DNA of 64,000 nt from Streptomyces sp. NRRL F-6676 (GCF_000725625.1 NZ_JOHS01000010.1:124001-188000), one strand, 5' to 3'. Counted from the first letter of the stretch, positions 34,772 to 43,671 are shown. The notes: a model not told the origin generated them from the sequence alone. Numbers and translations: made by a program.

Positions 34772-35919
34772 AGGGCGATCTCCGGGACCTCGATGCGGCG
34801 GCCCTCGGCGGAGGACTTGAGCCCCAGTTCGGCGAGCTGGACGCCACGTGCGCCGGCCAGCAGGTCCCAGTGGTAGGGCGCGTCGGCATAGACGTGCTTG
34901 AGGAACAGCTCCCACTGGGCCTTGAAGCCGTTGTCGAACTCGCCGTTGTCCGGGACCTCCTGCCACTGGTCGCGGAAGACCTCGGTGGCCGGGAGGTCCG
35001 GGTTCCACACCGGCTTGGGGGTCGCGGAGCGGTGCTGCGCACGGCAGTCGCGCAGGCCCGCGACGGCCGAGCCCTCCGTACCGTCGACCTGGAACTCCAC
35101 CAGCTCGTCGCGGTGGACGCGGACCGCCCAGGAGGAGTTGATCTGCGCGATCGCGCCGCCGTCCAGCTCGAAGATCCCGTACGCGGCGTCGTCGGCGGTG
35201 GCGTCGTAGGGCTTGCCGTCCTCGTCCCAGCGCCGCGGGACGTGCGTGGCGGTCAGCGCCTGGACGGAGGTCACGCGGCCGAACAGTTCGTGCAGCACGT
35301 ACTCCCAGTGCGGGAACATGTCGACGACGATGCCGCCGCCGTCCTGCGCGCGGTAGTTCCACGAGGGGCGCTGGGCCTCCTGCCAGTCGCCCTCGAACAC
35401 CCAGTAGCCGAACTCGCCGCGCACGGACAGGATCCGGCCGAAGAAGCCGCCGTCGATCAGCCGCTTCAGCTTCCGCAGCCCGGGCAGGAACAGCTTGTCC
35501 TGCACGACGCCGTGCCTGATGCCGGCCGCGTGCGCGAGGCGGGCCAGCTCCAGGGCGCCGGCCAGGCCGGTGGCGGTGGGCTTCTCGGTGTAGAGGTGTT
35601 TACCGGCGGCGATCGCCTTCTTCAGCGCCTCCTCGCGGGCGGAGGTGACCTGGGCGTCGAAGTAGATGTCGACCGAGTCGTCGGCGAGGACCGCGTCGAG
35701 GTCGGTCGAGTAGTGCTCCAGGCCGTGCCGCTCGGCCAGCGCGCGCAGCGCGTGCTCCCGGCGCCCGACGAGCACGGGCTCCGGCCACAGCACGGTGCCG
35801 TCGCCGAGATCGAGGCCGCCCTGCTCGCGCAGCGCCAGCAGGGAGCGGACGAGGTGCTGTCGGTGGCCCATGCGTCCGGTGACGCCGTTCATGGCGATCC
35901 GCACCGTCTTGCGTGTCAC
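34768..35919 (-). CDS. Gfo/Idh/MocA family oxidoreductase
   Basis: 383 residues from GTG 35919 with a GGAGGG ribosome site 6 bp upstream. An N-terminal Rossmann domain (RIAMNGVTGRMGHRQHLVRSLL, YFDAQVTSAREEALKKAIAAGKHLYTEKPTATG with the catalytic-site EKP) is followed by a C-terminal alpha/beta domain (WNYRAQDGGGIVVDMFPHWEYVLHELFGRV). It should oxidise or reduce a sugar, inositol or sugar acid with NAD(P). First gene of the operon, divergent from a LacI regulator, with a LacI-type palindrome AAGCGCTT 57 bp upstream of its start. Confidence 0.9.
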   Translation of the reverse strand: MTRKTVRIAMNGVTGRMGHRQHLVRSLLALREQGGLDLGDGTVLWPEPVLVGRREHALRALAERHGLEHYSTDLDAVLADDSVDIYFDAQVTSAREEALKKAIAAGKHLYTEKPTATGLAGALELARLAHAAGIRHGVVQDKLFLPGLRKLKRLIDGGFFGRILSVRGEFGYWVFEGDWQEAQRPSWNYRAQDGGGIVVDMFPHWEYVLHELFGRVTSVQALTATHVPRRWDEDGKPYDATADDAAYGIFELDGGAIAQINSSWAVRVHRDELVEFQVDGTEGSAVAGLRDCRAQHRSATPKPVWNPDLPATEVFRDQWQEVPDNGEFDNGFKAQWELFLKHVYADAPYHWDLLAGARGVQLAELGLKSSAEGRRIEVPEIAL

Positions 35920-36258
35920 GTCATTCCCTCCGTACGCGTCCGGCGCCGCGTACGCCCACAGGTGAGCGTGACAGCAAGCGCTTTCTATCACGGGAGACGC
36001 TAGCCTCGGAGCGGCGGATCGGACAAGACCGCGAGGGCGCTCGGGCGGAACCGGGCAGGCGGACCCCATCACGGCGGAAGCGGACCGGATCGGACCGGAC
36101 GGATCGGATTGGAACGGCCCAGATCGGACCGGACCGGACCGGACCACGGGAGACGATCCGGCGACGACGACGGCGGCGACGACGGCACCTCGGCACGACG
36201 GCACGACCGCAATGACGACGACGGCGAAGAACAGACGCGCGACCGGAGGACGACGACG
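35920..36258. promoter_or_regulatory. LacI-type operator and CGGAC repeats in a divergent promoter region
   Basis: 35974-35985 reads GCAAGCGCTTTC with a perfect 8-bp core palindrome AAGCGCTT (35976-35983), the classical half-site centre of LacI/GalR operators. From about 36085 to 36145 there is a run of degenerate GGATCGGACCGGAC units, including three consecutive CGGAC copies. Purine-rich triplets GACGACGAC follow up to the lacI ribosome site GGAGGA (36246-36251). Confidence 0.65.
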
Positions 36259-37299
36259 ATGACGGTAACCCTGGCGGACGTGGCGGCGCGCGCGCAGGTC
36301 TCGCCCGCGACCGTGTCGCGTGTGCTGAACGGCAACTACCCGGTGGCCGCCTCCACCCGGGAGCGCGTGCTGCGGGCGGTGGACGAGCTCGACTACGTCC
36401 TCAACGGCCCCGCCAGTTCCCTCGCGGCGGCCACCTCCGACCTGGTCGGCATCCTGGTCAACGACATCGCCGACCCCTTCTTCGGCATCATGGCCGGCGC
36501 CGTCCAGTCGGAGATCGGCGGCCCCGGCGGCCGGGCCGGCGGCGAACGGCTCGCGGTGGTCTGCAACACCGGCGGCTCCCCGGAGCGCGAGCTGACGTAC
36601 CTCACGCTGCTCCAGCGGCAGCGGGCGGCGGCGGTGGTGCTCACCGGCGGGGCGGTGGAGACGGCCCGCCACTGGGAAGCGGTTTCCGCGAAGCTGCGGA
36701 AGCTGGCGGCGGCCGGCACCAGAGTGGTGCTGTGCGGCAGACCCCCGGTACCGGAGGCGATCGCGCTCACCTTCGACAACCGGGGCGGCGGACGCCGGCT
36801 CACCGAACACCTGATCGGCCTCGGCCACCGGCGCATCGGGTACATCGCGGGCCCCGAGGAGCGCACCACCACCCGGCACCGTCTGGAGGGCCACCGCGAG
36901 GCGCTCGCCGCCGCCGGGCTCGCGGACGACCCCCGGCTGACCGTGCACGGCCGCTACGACCGGCGGTCCGGCTACGAGGCCACGCTCGAACTGCTGCGCA
37001 GGGAGCCGGGGCTGACCGCGGTCGTCGCCGCCAACGACACGGTCGCCCTCGGCGCGTGCGCCGCGCTGCGCGACTCGGGGCTGCGCATCCCGGACGACGT
37101 GTCCGTCGCCGGCTTCGACGACCTGCCGTTCTCCATCGACGCGGTCCCGGCCCTGACGACGGTACGGCTGCCGCTGGCCGAGGCGGGCGCCCGCGCGGGC
37201 CGCGTCGCGATGGGCAGGGAGGAACCGCCGCCGGGGGACATCGCGGTGGTGCGCGGGGAACTGATGGTGCGGGGGTCGACGGCGGCGCCGAAGAGCTGA
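36259..37299 (+). CDS. LacI family transcriptional regulator
   Basis: 346 residues from ATG 36259, chosen for the GGAGGA ribosome site and because it starts directly at the DNA-binding domain. Helix-turn-helix and hinge: TLADVAARAQVSPATVSRVLNGNYPVAASTRERVLRAVDELDYVLNGPASSLA. The effector domain is of periplasmic-binding-protein type: VGILVNDIADPFFGIMAGAV, GHRRIGYIAGPEERTTTRHRLEGHREAL, TAVVAANDTVALGACAALRDSGLRIPDDVSVAGFDDLPFSIDAVPALTTVRLP. It is divergent from the oxidoreductase/DUF993/isomerase operon and most likely represses it via 35974-35985. Confidence 0.93.
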   Translation: MTVTLADVAARAQVSPATVSRVLNGNYPVAASTRERVLRAVDELDYVLNGPASSLAAATSDLVGILVNDIADPFFGIMAGAVQSEIGGPGGRAGGERLAVVCNTGGSPERELTYLTLLQRQRAAAVVLTGGAVETARHWEAVSAKLRKLAAAGTRVVLCGRPPVPEAIALTFDNRGGGRRLTEHLIGLGHRRIGYIAGPEERTTTRHRLEGHREALAAAGLADDPRLTVHGRYDRRSGYEATLELLRREPGLTAVVAANDTVALGACAALRDSGLRIPDDVSVAGFDDLPFSIDAVPALTTVRLPLAEAGARAGRVAMGREEPPPGDIAVVRGELMVRGSTAAPKS

Positions 37300-37631
37300 T
37301 CCGGCACCCGTCCCGGGACCCCGTCCGACACCCCGCTCGGCCCCCGTCCCGGCACCCCGTCCGGCACCCGTCCCGGCACCCCGTCCGGCACCCCGCTCGG
37401 CCCCGTCCCGGCACCCCGCTCGGCACCCCCTCCGGCCCCCGGCCCCGCCCCGCCGGAAAAATCTTGTGCGCCCGTGCAACCGTCGGCCCCCATGGACGGT
37501 CGTACTTGGCATCAGGACCACTGGGGGGAGGATCTGGGGGGATCCGCGGGGGTTCTGACATGGGGAGGCGCGAGGGGCCCGGTCGGTGACCGGGCCCCTC
37601 TGAGCGTGTCCCGAAGCGGGTACGACAGGGC
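37300..37631. repeat. Degenerate C-rich tandem repeats, then terminator
   Basis: 37303-37440 is built from about ten degenerate copies of CCCGTCCGGCAC / CCCGCTCGGCCC (11-12 bp units), strongly C-biased on the top strand. A less biased segment at 37456-37560 (GGAAAAATCTTGTGCG...) has no good coding frame. The hairpin GAGGGGCCCGGTC / GACCGGGCCCCTC near 37573-37602 is a terminator between the convergent lacI gene and rbsD. Confidence 0.6.
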
Positions 37632-38021
37632 CTAGAAGAACACCCCGCACCGCAGCAGCACGTTCGCGTACGGGCGGGCCTCGCCGGTGCGCACCACGAG
37701 GCGGGCGTCCGCCGACAGCTCCTTCAGGCGTTCGTGCGGGACCAGTTCGAGCCCGCCGAAACGGTCCCGCAGTACGTCCGCCGCCGCCGGGTTGGCCGCG
37801 CGGACCTCCACCGCCGCGACCGCGCCCTCGACCACCAGTTCCTCCAGCAGCCCGTCGAGCACCTCGGTGAACGCCGGGACGCCCGCCCGGAAGGCCAGGT
37901 CCACCACGCGGGGGCCGGGCGGGATCGGCATGCCGACGTCGCACACCAGTACGCCGTCCCCGTGGCCCAGTTCGGCCAGGGCTCCGGCGAGATGGCGGTT
38001 GAGTATCCCGGTCCGCTTCAC
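37632..38021 (-). CDS. rbsD: D-ribose pyranase
   Basis: 129 residues from GTG 38021, overlapping the rbsK stop by 4 bp (GTGA). Family blocks: GILNRHLAGALAELGHGDGVLVCDVGMPIPPG with the catalytic His near residue 20, VVDLAFRAGVPAFTEVLDGLLEEL, and the C-terminal VVRTGEARPYANVLLRCGVFF. It interconverts beta-pyranose and beta-furanose forms of D-ribose to supply ribokinase. Length is normal for RbsD. Last gene of the ribose operon, followed by a hairpin terminator. Confidence 0.93.
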   Translation of the reverse strand: MKRTGILNRHLAGALAELGHGDGVLVCDVGMPIPPGPRVVDLAFRAGVPAFTEVLDGLLEELVVEGAVAAVEVRAANPAAADVLRDRFGGLELVPHERLKELSADARLVVRTGEARPYANVLLRCGVFF

Positions 38022-38920
38022 AGCGCCGCGACCTCCTCCGCCGTCGGGAACGACGCCTGTGCGCCCGCCCGCGTCACCGCCGCCGCGCCCACCCGGGCCG
38101 CGTACGCCGCCGCTTCCGCCAGGGAGGCGCCCGCCCCCAGCCGCCAGGCCAGCGCGGCGGTGAACGCGTCGCCCGCGCCCGTCGTGTCGACCGCGTCGAC
38201 CCGCACCGACGGCACCCGCACCGGGGCGCCCGTGCCGTCGGCGACCACCGCGCCCGCCGCGCCGAGCGTCACCACGACCGAGCGCGGCCCCCGCGCCAGC
38301 AGTGCCGCCGCCCACTCCTCGGGCGTGCCGCCCAGCGCGTCGCCCGCGACGACCCGCGCCTCGTGCTCGTTGACGATCAGCGGGTCGCACGCCGCGAGCA
38401 CCTCCCGGGGCAGCGCCTGCGGCGGCGAGGGGTTCAGCACGAAGCGGGTGCCGTCCGGCAGGTTCCGTACGACCTCCACGACCGTCTCCAGCGGGATCTC
38501 CAGCTGCGTCGAGACGGCCCGCGAGGCGTGCAGCAGACTGCCGGCGGCGCGGACGTCGGCCGGGGTCAGCCGGGCGTTGGCGCCGGGGGAGACCACGATG
38601 CTGTTGTCCCCGGAGGGGTCCACCGTGATCAGCGCGACCCCGGTGGGCGCCCCGCCGACCAGTACGCCCACCGTGTCCACCCCGGACGCCCGCTGCGAGT
38701 CCAGCAGCAGCCGCCCGTGCCCGTCGTCGCCGACCCGCGCCAGCAGGGCCGTACGGGCGCCGAGCCGGGCGGCGGCGACGGCCTGGTTGGCGCCCTTGCC
38801 GCCCGGGTGGACGGCGAGGTCCGAGCCGAGGACGGTCTCCCCGGCGGCGGGCCGCCGCTCGACCCCGATCACCAGATCGGCGTTGGCCGACCCCACGACC
38901 AGCAGGTCGTAGTCGTACAT
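38018..38920 (-). CDS. rbsK: Ribokinase
   Basis: 300 residues, PfkB family. It shows GSANADLVIGVERRPAAGETVLG, substrate-binding GGKGANQAVAAARLG near residue 40, PTGVALITVDPSGDNSIVVSPGAN, NEHEA near 185, and the ATP/anion-hole motif DTTGAGDAFTAAL near 250 with the catalytic Asp. It phosphorylates imported ribose to ribose 5-phosphate. It sits 80 bp downstream of the transporter gene and is translationally coupled to rbsD. Confidence 0.95.
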   Translation of the reverse strand: MYDYDLLVVGSANADLVIGVERRPAAGETVLGSDLAVHPGGKGANQAVAAARLGARTALLARVGDDGHGRLLLDSQRASGVDTVGVLVGGAPTGVALITVDPSGDNSIVVSPGANARLTPADVRAAGSLLHASRAVSTQLEIPLETVVEVVRNLPDGTRFVLNPSPPQALPREVLAACDPLIVNEHEARVVAGDALGGTPEEWAAALLARGPRSVVVTLGAAGAVVADGTGAPVRVPSVRVDAVDTTGAGDAFTAALAWRLGAGASLAEAAAYAARVGAAAVTRAGAQASFPTAEEVAAL

Positions 38921-39000
38921 GAATCGTCTCCCTGTAGGGGGCTCTGCCGGAGGCCTGCCACTTCGGCGTCGGCCGGCCGGCCTGGCGGGCTCGGCTCGCG

Positions 39001-40959
39001 TCAGCCGGTGAAACCGGCGACGTTCTCCTTGGTGACCACCTTCACCGGCACCTTCACCGTCGCGTCGACCTTCTTGCCGTCGATCGCCCGCAGCGCGTTG
39101 TCCACCGCGATCTTCCCGAGCTGGGACGGCTGCTGCGCCACGGACGCGTACAGCGTGCCGTCCTTCACCGCCTTCAGCCCGTCCGGCGTGCCGTCGAAGC
39201 CCACCACGGCCACCGACTTGCCCGCCTTCGAGCCCAGCGCCTTGATCGCGCCGAGCGCCATCTCGTCGTTGGCCGCGATCACGCCCTGCACGTCCGGGTG
39301 GGCCTGGAGCAGGTTGGACATCACGTCGAGCCCCTTGGTGCGGTCGAAGTCCGCGGGCTGCTCGGCGAGGACCTTGATGCCGGGGTAGGCCTTGAGGCCC
39401 TGGGCGAAGCCCTCGGCGCGCTCCCGGGCGGCGGAGGTGCCCGCCTGGCCCTGGAGGATCACGATCTTGCCGGTTCCGCCGAGCTTCTCGGCGACCGTCT
39501 TCGCGGCGAGCCTGCCACCGGCGACGTTGTCCGAGGCGACGAGCGTCTTCGTCTTCGCCTTGTTGACGCCGCGGTCGACGGCGACGACGGGGATGTCGGC
39601 CTTGTCGGCGGCGCGCACGGACGGTCCCGCCGCATCCGAGTCGACCGGATTGACGATGATCGCCCCGTAACTCGAACTGGTGAAGTTCTGGAGCTGGTTG
39701 GCCTGCTGGGAGGCGTCGTTCTGGGCGTCCGTGACGGTCAGGTCCACGCCCCGCTTCTTCGCCTCCGCCTGCGCGCCCGACCGGATCTGCACGAAGAACG
39801 GGTTGTTCAGGGTGGACAGCGACAGTCCCATCTTCGGGTTGGCGGAGGAGGAACCGCCGTGCAGGAAGGAGGTCGCGCCCACGACCGCCACCGTGACCAC
39901 GGCTGCGAGGACGTACGTCGCCGCCTGCTTCCCCTTCCCGCCCGGCGCCCCGGCGCCCGCGGCCGGCGTGCTCGCCCCCGCCTTGCGCCGGGCGGTGTCC
40001 AGCAGCACGGCAAGGGCGATGACGACACCGATGACGACCTGCTGCCAGAACGCGGACACCGACAGCAGATTGAGGCCGTTGCGCAGCACCGCCAGGATCA
40101 GCGCGCCGATCAGCGTGCCCGACGCCTTGCCGGTGCCGCCCGCCAGCGAGGCGCCGCCGATGACGACCGCGGCGATCGCGTCCAGCTCGTACCCGTCGGC
40201 GGCCTGCGGCTGCGCCGAGGAGAGCCGGGCGGCCAGCACGATGCCCGCGGCGGCGGCGAACAGCCCGGAGAGCGCGTAGATCGCGAGCTTCTGCTTCTTC
40301 ACCCGCAGCCCGGACAGCCGGGCCGCCTCCTCGTTGCCGCCGATCGCGTACATGGAGCGGCCGATGTACGTACGGCCCAGGATCAGCGCGGCGACGAGGC
40401 CGAGCACCACCATGACCAGCACCGGCACCGGCAGCCAGCCGCCCAGGGTGTCGCCGAGGTGCGAGACGGAGGCGGGGAAGGCGATCGGGGAGCCGCCGGA
40501 GACGACCAGCGACAGACCGCGGCCCACCGACAGCATCGCGAGCGTCGCGATGAACGGCGGCAGCTTCCCGTAGGCGATGAGGAAACCGTTCACCAGCCCG
40601 GCCGCCACACCGGTCGCCACCGCCAGGACGACGGCGAGCACCACCGGCACCCCGTGGGAGGTCGCGGACCAGGCGAGCACGGTCGCCGAAAGCGCGGCCA
40701 CCGAGCCGACCGACAGGTCGATGCCCGCCGAGACGATGACGAAGGTGACGCCGAAGGCGAGGATCGCGGTCACGGCGGCCTGGACGCCGACGTTGAGCAG
40801 GTTGTCCGTGGTCAGGAAGTCGCCGGACAGCGCCGACATGGCGATGACCAGGACGATCAGCGCCGTCAGGGCGCCGTTGTCGAGGAGCAGCCGGCGCAGG
40901 CCGGCCGTGGTGCCGCCGCTGCGCGCGCCCGGCTCGCTCAGATGCGTGTCAGTGGCCAC
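39001..40959 (-). CDS. rbsCB: Ribose ABC transporter permease fused to substrate-binding protein (RbsC-RbsB)
   Basis: About 652 residues from GTG 40959, which has GGAGG 6 bp upstream and overlaps the rbsA end by 11 bp. Residues about 20-330 are an RbsC-type permease with 8-10 helices (GVTFVIVSAGIDLSVGSVAAL; GGNEEAARLSGLRV; VIGGASLAGGTGKASGTLIGALILAVLRNGLNLL). After a Gly/Ala linker a further membrane segment (ATYVLAAVVTVAVVGATSFL, about 360-380) leads into a complete RbsB-like binding domain (MGLSLSTLNNPFFVQIRSGAQAEAKKRG; ANDEMALGAIKALGS; VVGFDGTPDGLKAVKDG). The binding protein is thus tethered to the outer face of its own permease. No separate rbsB or lipoprotein signal exists in the operon. 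Confidence 0.93.
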   Translation of the reverse strand: MATDTHLSEPGARSGGTTAGLRRLLLDNGALTALIVLVIAMSALSGDFLTTDNLLNVGVQAAVTAILAFGVTFVIVSAGIDLSVGSVAALSATVLAWSATSHGVPVVLAVVLAVATGVAAGLVNGFLIAYGKLPPFIATLAMLSVGRGLSLVVSGGSPIAFPASVSHLGDTLGGWLPVPVLVMVVLGLVAALILGRTYIGRSMYAIGGNEEAARLSGLRVKKQKLAIYALSGLFAAAAGIVLAARLSSAQPQAADGYELDAIAAVVIGGASLAGGTGKASGTLIGALILAVLRNGLNLLSVSAFWQQVVIGVVIALAVLLDTARRKAGASTPAAGAGAPGGKGKQAATYVLAAVVTVAVVGATSFLHGGSSSANPKMGLSLSTLNNPFFVQIRSGAQAEAKKRGVDLTVTDAQNDASQQANQLQNFTSSSYGAIIVNPVDSDAAGPSVRAADKADIPVVAVDRGVNKAKTKTLVASDNVAGGRLAAKTVAEKLGGTGKIVILQGQAGTSAARERAEGFAQGLKAYPGIKVLAEQPADFDRTKGLDVMSNLLQAHPDVQGVIAANDEMALGAIKALGSKAGKSVAVVGFDGTPDGLKAVKDGTLYASVAQQPSQLGKIAVDNALRAIDGKKVDATVKVPVKVVTKENVAGFTG

Positions 40960-42484
40960 GGGAGGCCTCCGTTCCGTCCGTTCCATTGGTGTGCGTGCTG
41001 ACGGCGAGGGCCATCACGGCGTCCTGGGTTGCCTGTTCGGCGGTGAGTTCACCGGCGACGCGCCCCTGCGCCATCACCACCACCCGGTCGCTCATGCCGA
41101 GCACCTCCGGCAGATCGCTGGAGATCATCAGCACGGCGGCACCGGCGGCCGTCAGTTCGTTGATGAGCTGGTAGATCTCGACCTTGGCGCCGACGTCGAT
41201 ACCGCGCGTCGGCTCGTCGAGGATCAGTACCTTGGTGTCCGCCAGCAGCCACTTGCCGATGACGACCTTCTGCTGGTTGCCGCCGGACAGCGTGCGCACC
41301 TGCTGGCCGAGCCCGGCCATCCGCACGCCGAGCTGACCGGCGACCTTCTCGGCGGCGGCCCGCTGCCCCTTGCGGTCGACCAGCCCGGCGTGGGTCGCCG
41401 CCCGCATGGTGACCAGGCCGAGGTTCTCCTCCACCGAGGCGTCCAGCACGAGGCCCTGGCCCTTGCGGTCCTCGGGCACGAGCCCGATCCCGGCCGCCAT
41501 GGCGGCGTTCACGTCGTGGCGGCGCAGCGGCGCGCCCGCGACGCGCACGGCACCGGCGTCGTACGGATCGGCCCCGAACACCGCCCGGACCACCTCGGTC
41601 CGCCCGGCCCCGACGAGCCCCGCGATGCCGACGACCTCACCGGCCCGCACCTCGAAGCCCACGTCGTGGAAGACACCGTCGCGGGTCAGCCCTTCCACCG
41701 TGAGCAACGCCTCGCCGGTGTCAGTGCGTTCACGCGGGTACTGCTGTTCGATCGACCGTCCGACCATCAGCCGGACCAGCTCGTCCTCGGGCGTGCTCGC
41801 GGGCACCTGGCCGACGCTCCGGCCGTCCCGGATGACGGTGACCCGGTCGCCGAGGGCGGCGATCTCCTCCAGGTGGTGCGTGATGAACACGATCCCGACG
41901 CCGTCCTCGCGCAGCCGCCGCACGATGGCGAACAGCCTCTCGACCTCCCCGGAGGTCAGCACGGCGGTCGGCTCGTCCATGACGAGGACGCGCGCGTCCA
42001 GGCTGAGCGCCTTGGCGATCTCCACCATCTGGAGCCGGGCGATGCCGAGTTCGCGCACCCGGGCGCCGGGCGGGACGTCCACCCCGACCCGCTTCAGCAG
42101 CACCTCGGCGTCCGCGTCCATCCGTTTGCGGTCGATCATCCCGAACCGGCGCGGCTGCCGCCCCAGGAAGATGTTCTCGGCGACCGTCAGATCGGGGACG
42201 AGGTTGAACTCCTGGTAGATGGTGGCGATCCCGAGCCGCTCGGAGTCCTGCGCACCCTGGATGCGCACCTCCTCGCCGCCGACCACGATCCGCCCGGCGT
42301 CGGGCGTGTAGGCACCGGAGAGCATCTTGATCAGCGTGCTCTTGCCGGCGCCGTTCTCGCCGAGGAGCACGTGCACCTCGCCCCGGCGCAGGTCGAAGTC
42401 GACGCTGTCGAGCGCGACCACGCCGGGGAAGGTCTTGCGGATGCCCTCGATGCGCAGCAACTCGTCCGGACTGCGGCTGCTCAC
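40949..42484 (-). CDS. rbsA: Ribose ABC transporter ATP-binding protein
   Basis: 511 residues from GTG 42484 (GTGA overlap with rbsR). Tandem ATPase domains of the RbsA/MglA/XylG type. NBD1: LLGENGAGKSTLIKMLSGAYTPDAG, ELGIARLQMVEIAKAL as the unusual signature region, VLVMDEPTAVLT. NBD2: IAGLVGAGRTEVVRAVFGADPYDAG in place of a Walker A, LSGGNQQKVVIGKWL, VLILDEPTRGIDVGAK. The degenerate second Walker A is normal for the family. It powers import through the fused RbsCB. Confidence 0.95.
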   Translation of the reverse strand: MSSRSPDELLRIEGIRKTFPGVVALDSVDFDLRRGEVHVLLGENGAGKSTLIKMLSGAYTPDAGRIVVGGEEVRIQGAQDSERLGIATIYQEFNLVPDLTVAENIFLGRQPRRFGMIDRKRMDADAEVLLKRVGVDVPPGARVRELGIARLQMVEIAKALSLDARVLVMDEPTAVLTSGEVERLFAIVRRLREDGVGIVFITHHLEEIAALGDRVTVIRDGRSVGQVPASTPEDELVRLMVGRSIEQQYPRERTDTGEALLTVEGLTRDGVFHDVGFEVRAGEVVGIAGLVGAGRTEVVRAVFGADPYDAGAVRVAGAPLRRHDVNAAMAAGIGLVPEDRKGQGLVLDASVEENLGLVTMRAATHAGLVDRKGQRAAAEKVAGQLGVRMAGLGQQVRTLSGGNQQKVVIGKWLLADTKVLILDEPTRGIDVGAKVEIYQLINELTAAGAAVLMISSDLPEVLGMSDRVVVMAQGRVAGELTAEQATQDAVMALAVSTHTNGTDGTEASRGH

Positions 42485-43527
42485 GGCGTACTCCTTCGTA
42501 CGGGGGACGGGGACGGGTGCGAGGCGGGGGAAGGCGCGGGCTCACCGCACGAGCGGCGTACGACGAGCCGGGCCGGAAGCGTGACGGACTTACCGGCCTG
42601 CCCCGCGATCCGCTCGACCAGGGCGCGTACGGCGGCCCGTCCGAGGGCCCGGGTGGGCTGGGCGAGCGCGGTGACCGGCGGATCGGTGTGCACGAACCAG
42701 GGGATGTCGTCGAACGCGGCGAGCCCGATGTCCTCCGGGACCCGCAGCCCGCGGGCGCGTACGGCGTCCAGCGCGCCGAGCGCCATCAGGTTGTCGGCGG
42801 CGAAGACGACCTCGGGCGGCTCGGGCAGGTCGAGGAAGCCCTCGGTGACCCGGCGTCCGCTGCCGGCCTGGAAGTCGCCCTGGCCGATGTAGGCGTCGGG
42901 CAGGGGGAGCCCGTACGCGGCCAGCGCCTCGCGGAAGGCGTCGACGCGCTCGCGTCCGGTGGTCGTGGCGGCGGGCCCGGCGATGATCGCGAGCCTGCGG
43001 TGCCCGAGCCCGTGCAGATGGGCGACGAGGTCCCGCACCGCGCCCCGCCCGTCCGACCGGACGACGGGCACGTCCACGCCGGGGATCCACCGGTCGACGA
43101 AGACCATCGGCGTCCCGGCCCGCGCGGCCTCCAGCATGCGCGGGGAGCCGCCGTCGGTCGGGGAGACGAGCAGCCCGTCGATCCGCCGGTCGAGCAGCGT
43201 GGTGACGTGGTGGTCCTGGAGGTCGGGCCGCTCGTCGGCGTTGCCGATGATCACGCTGTAGCCGAGCGCCCGGGCCTCCTCCTCGACGGAGCGGGCCAGC
43301 TCGGTGAAGTACGGGTTCATCACGTCGCTGATGACCAGGCCCAGGGTGCGCGTCTGGTCGGTGCGCAGCGACCGGGCCACGGCGTTGGGCCGGTAGCCGA
43401 GCGTGTCGACGGCGGCCAGCACGCGGGCGCGGGCGGCGGGGCTGACCGACGGGTGGCCGTTGAGCGCGCGCGAGACCGTCGCGACGGACACGCCCGCCTC
43501 GGCGGCAACGTCCTTGATGCTCGCCAT
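42481..43527 (-). CDS. rbsR: LacI family repressor of the ribose operon
   Basis: 348 residues. DNA-binding domain: SIKDVAAEAGVSVATVSRALNGHPSVSPAARARVLAAVDTLGYRPNAVARSLR. Effector domain: LGLVISDVMNPYFTELARSVEEEARALGYSVIIGNADE, RIDGLLVSPTDGGS, VVFAADNLMALGALDAVRARGLRVPEDIGLAAFDDIPWFVHTDPPVTALAQP. It is the first gene of rbsR-A-CB-K-D and overlaps rbsA by 4 bp, so the repressor is made from the operon it controls. Two identical operator-like boxes lie 19-54 bp upstream of its start. Confidence 0.92.
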   Translation of the reverse strand: MASIKDVAAEAGVSVATVSRALNGHPSVSPAARARVLAAVDTLGYRPNAVARSLRTDQTRTLGLVISDVMNPYFTELARSVEEEARALGYSVIIGNADERPDLQDHHVTTLLDRRIDGLLVSPTDGGSPRMLEAARAGTPMVFVDRWIPGVDVPVVRSDGRGAVRDLVAHLHGLGHRRLAIIAGPAATTTGRERVDAFREALAAYGLPLPDAYIGQGDFQAGSGRRVTEGFLDLPEPPEVVFAADNLMALGALDAVRARGLRVPEDIGLAAFDDIPWFVHTDPPVTALAQPTRALGRAAVRALVERIAGQAGKSVTLPARLVVRRSCGEPAPSPASHPSPSPVRRSTP

Positions 43528-43545
43528 CGCCGTTCCACCTCCTCG

Positions 43546-43581
43546 TGGAATCGATTACATGGAGGATTGGAATCGATTACA
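43546..43581. promoter_or_regulatory. Two identical LacI-type operators upstream of rbsR
   Basis: TGGAATCGATTACA occurs at 43546-43559 and again at 43568-43581, exactly 22 bp apart (two helical turns). Each has the perfect 8-bp core AATCGATT. The position just upstream of rbsR fits autoregulation by RbsR. The sites lie 91 bp or more from the divergent helicase start. Confidence 0.8.
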
Positions 43582-43671
43582 CGGGCGGTTGGCAAGGGGG
43601 TGCGGGGTGGCCGAGACGCAATCGTGACCGGACGCCGGTGCGCTGTCACACCCCGCCGGTACCGTCGGATC

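Noticed and set aside
37476..37505. ECF sigma promoter (GCAACC ... CGTAC)
   Set aside because: The distance between boxes is about 20 bp from AAC to CGT, too long for usual ECF spacing, and no gene follows; kept only as a low-interest finding.
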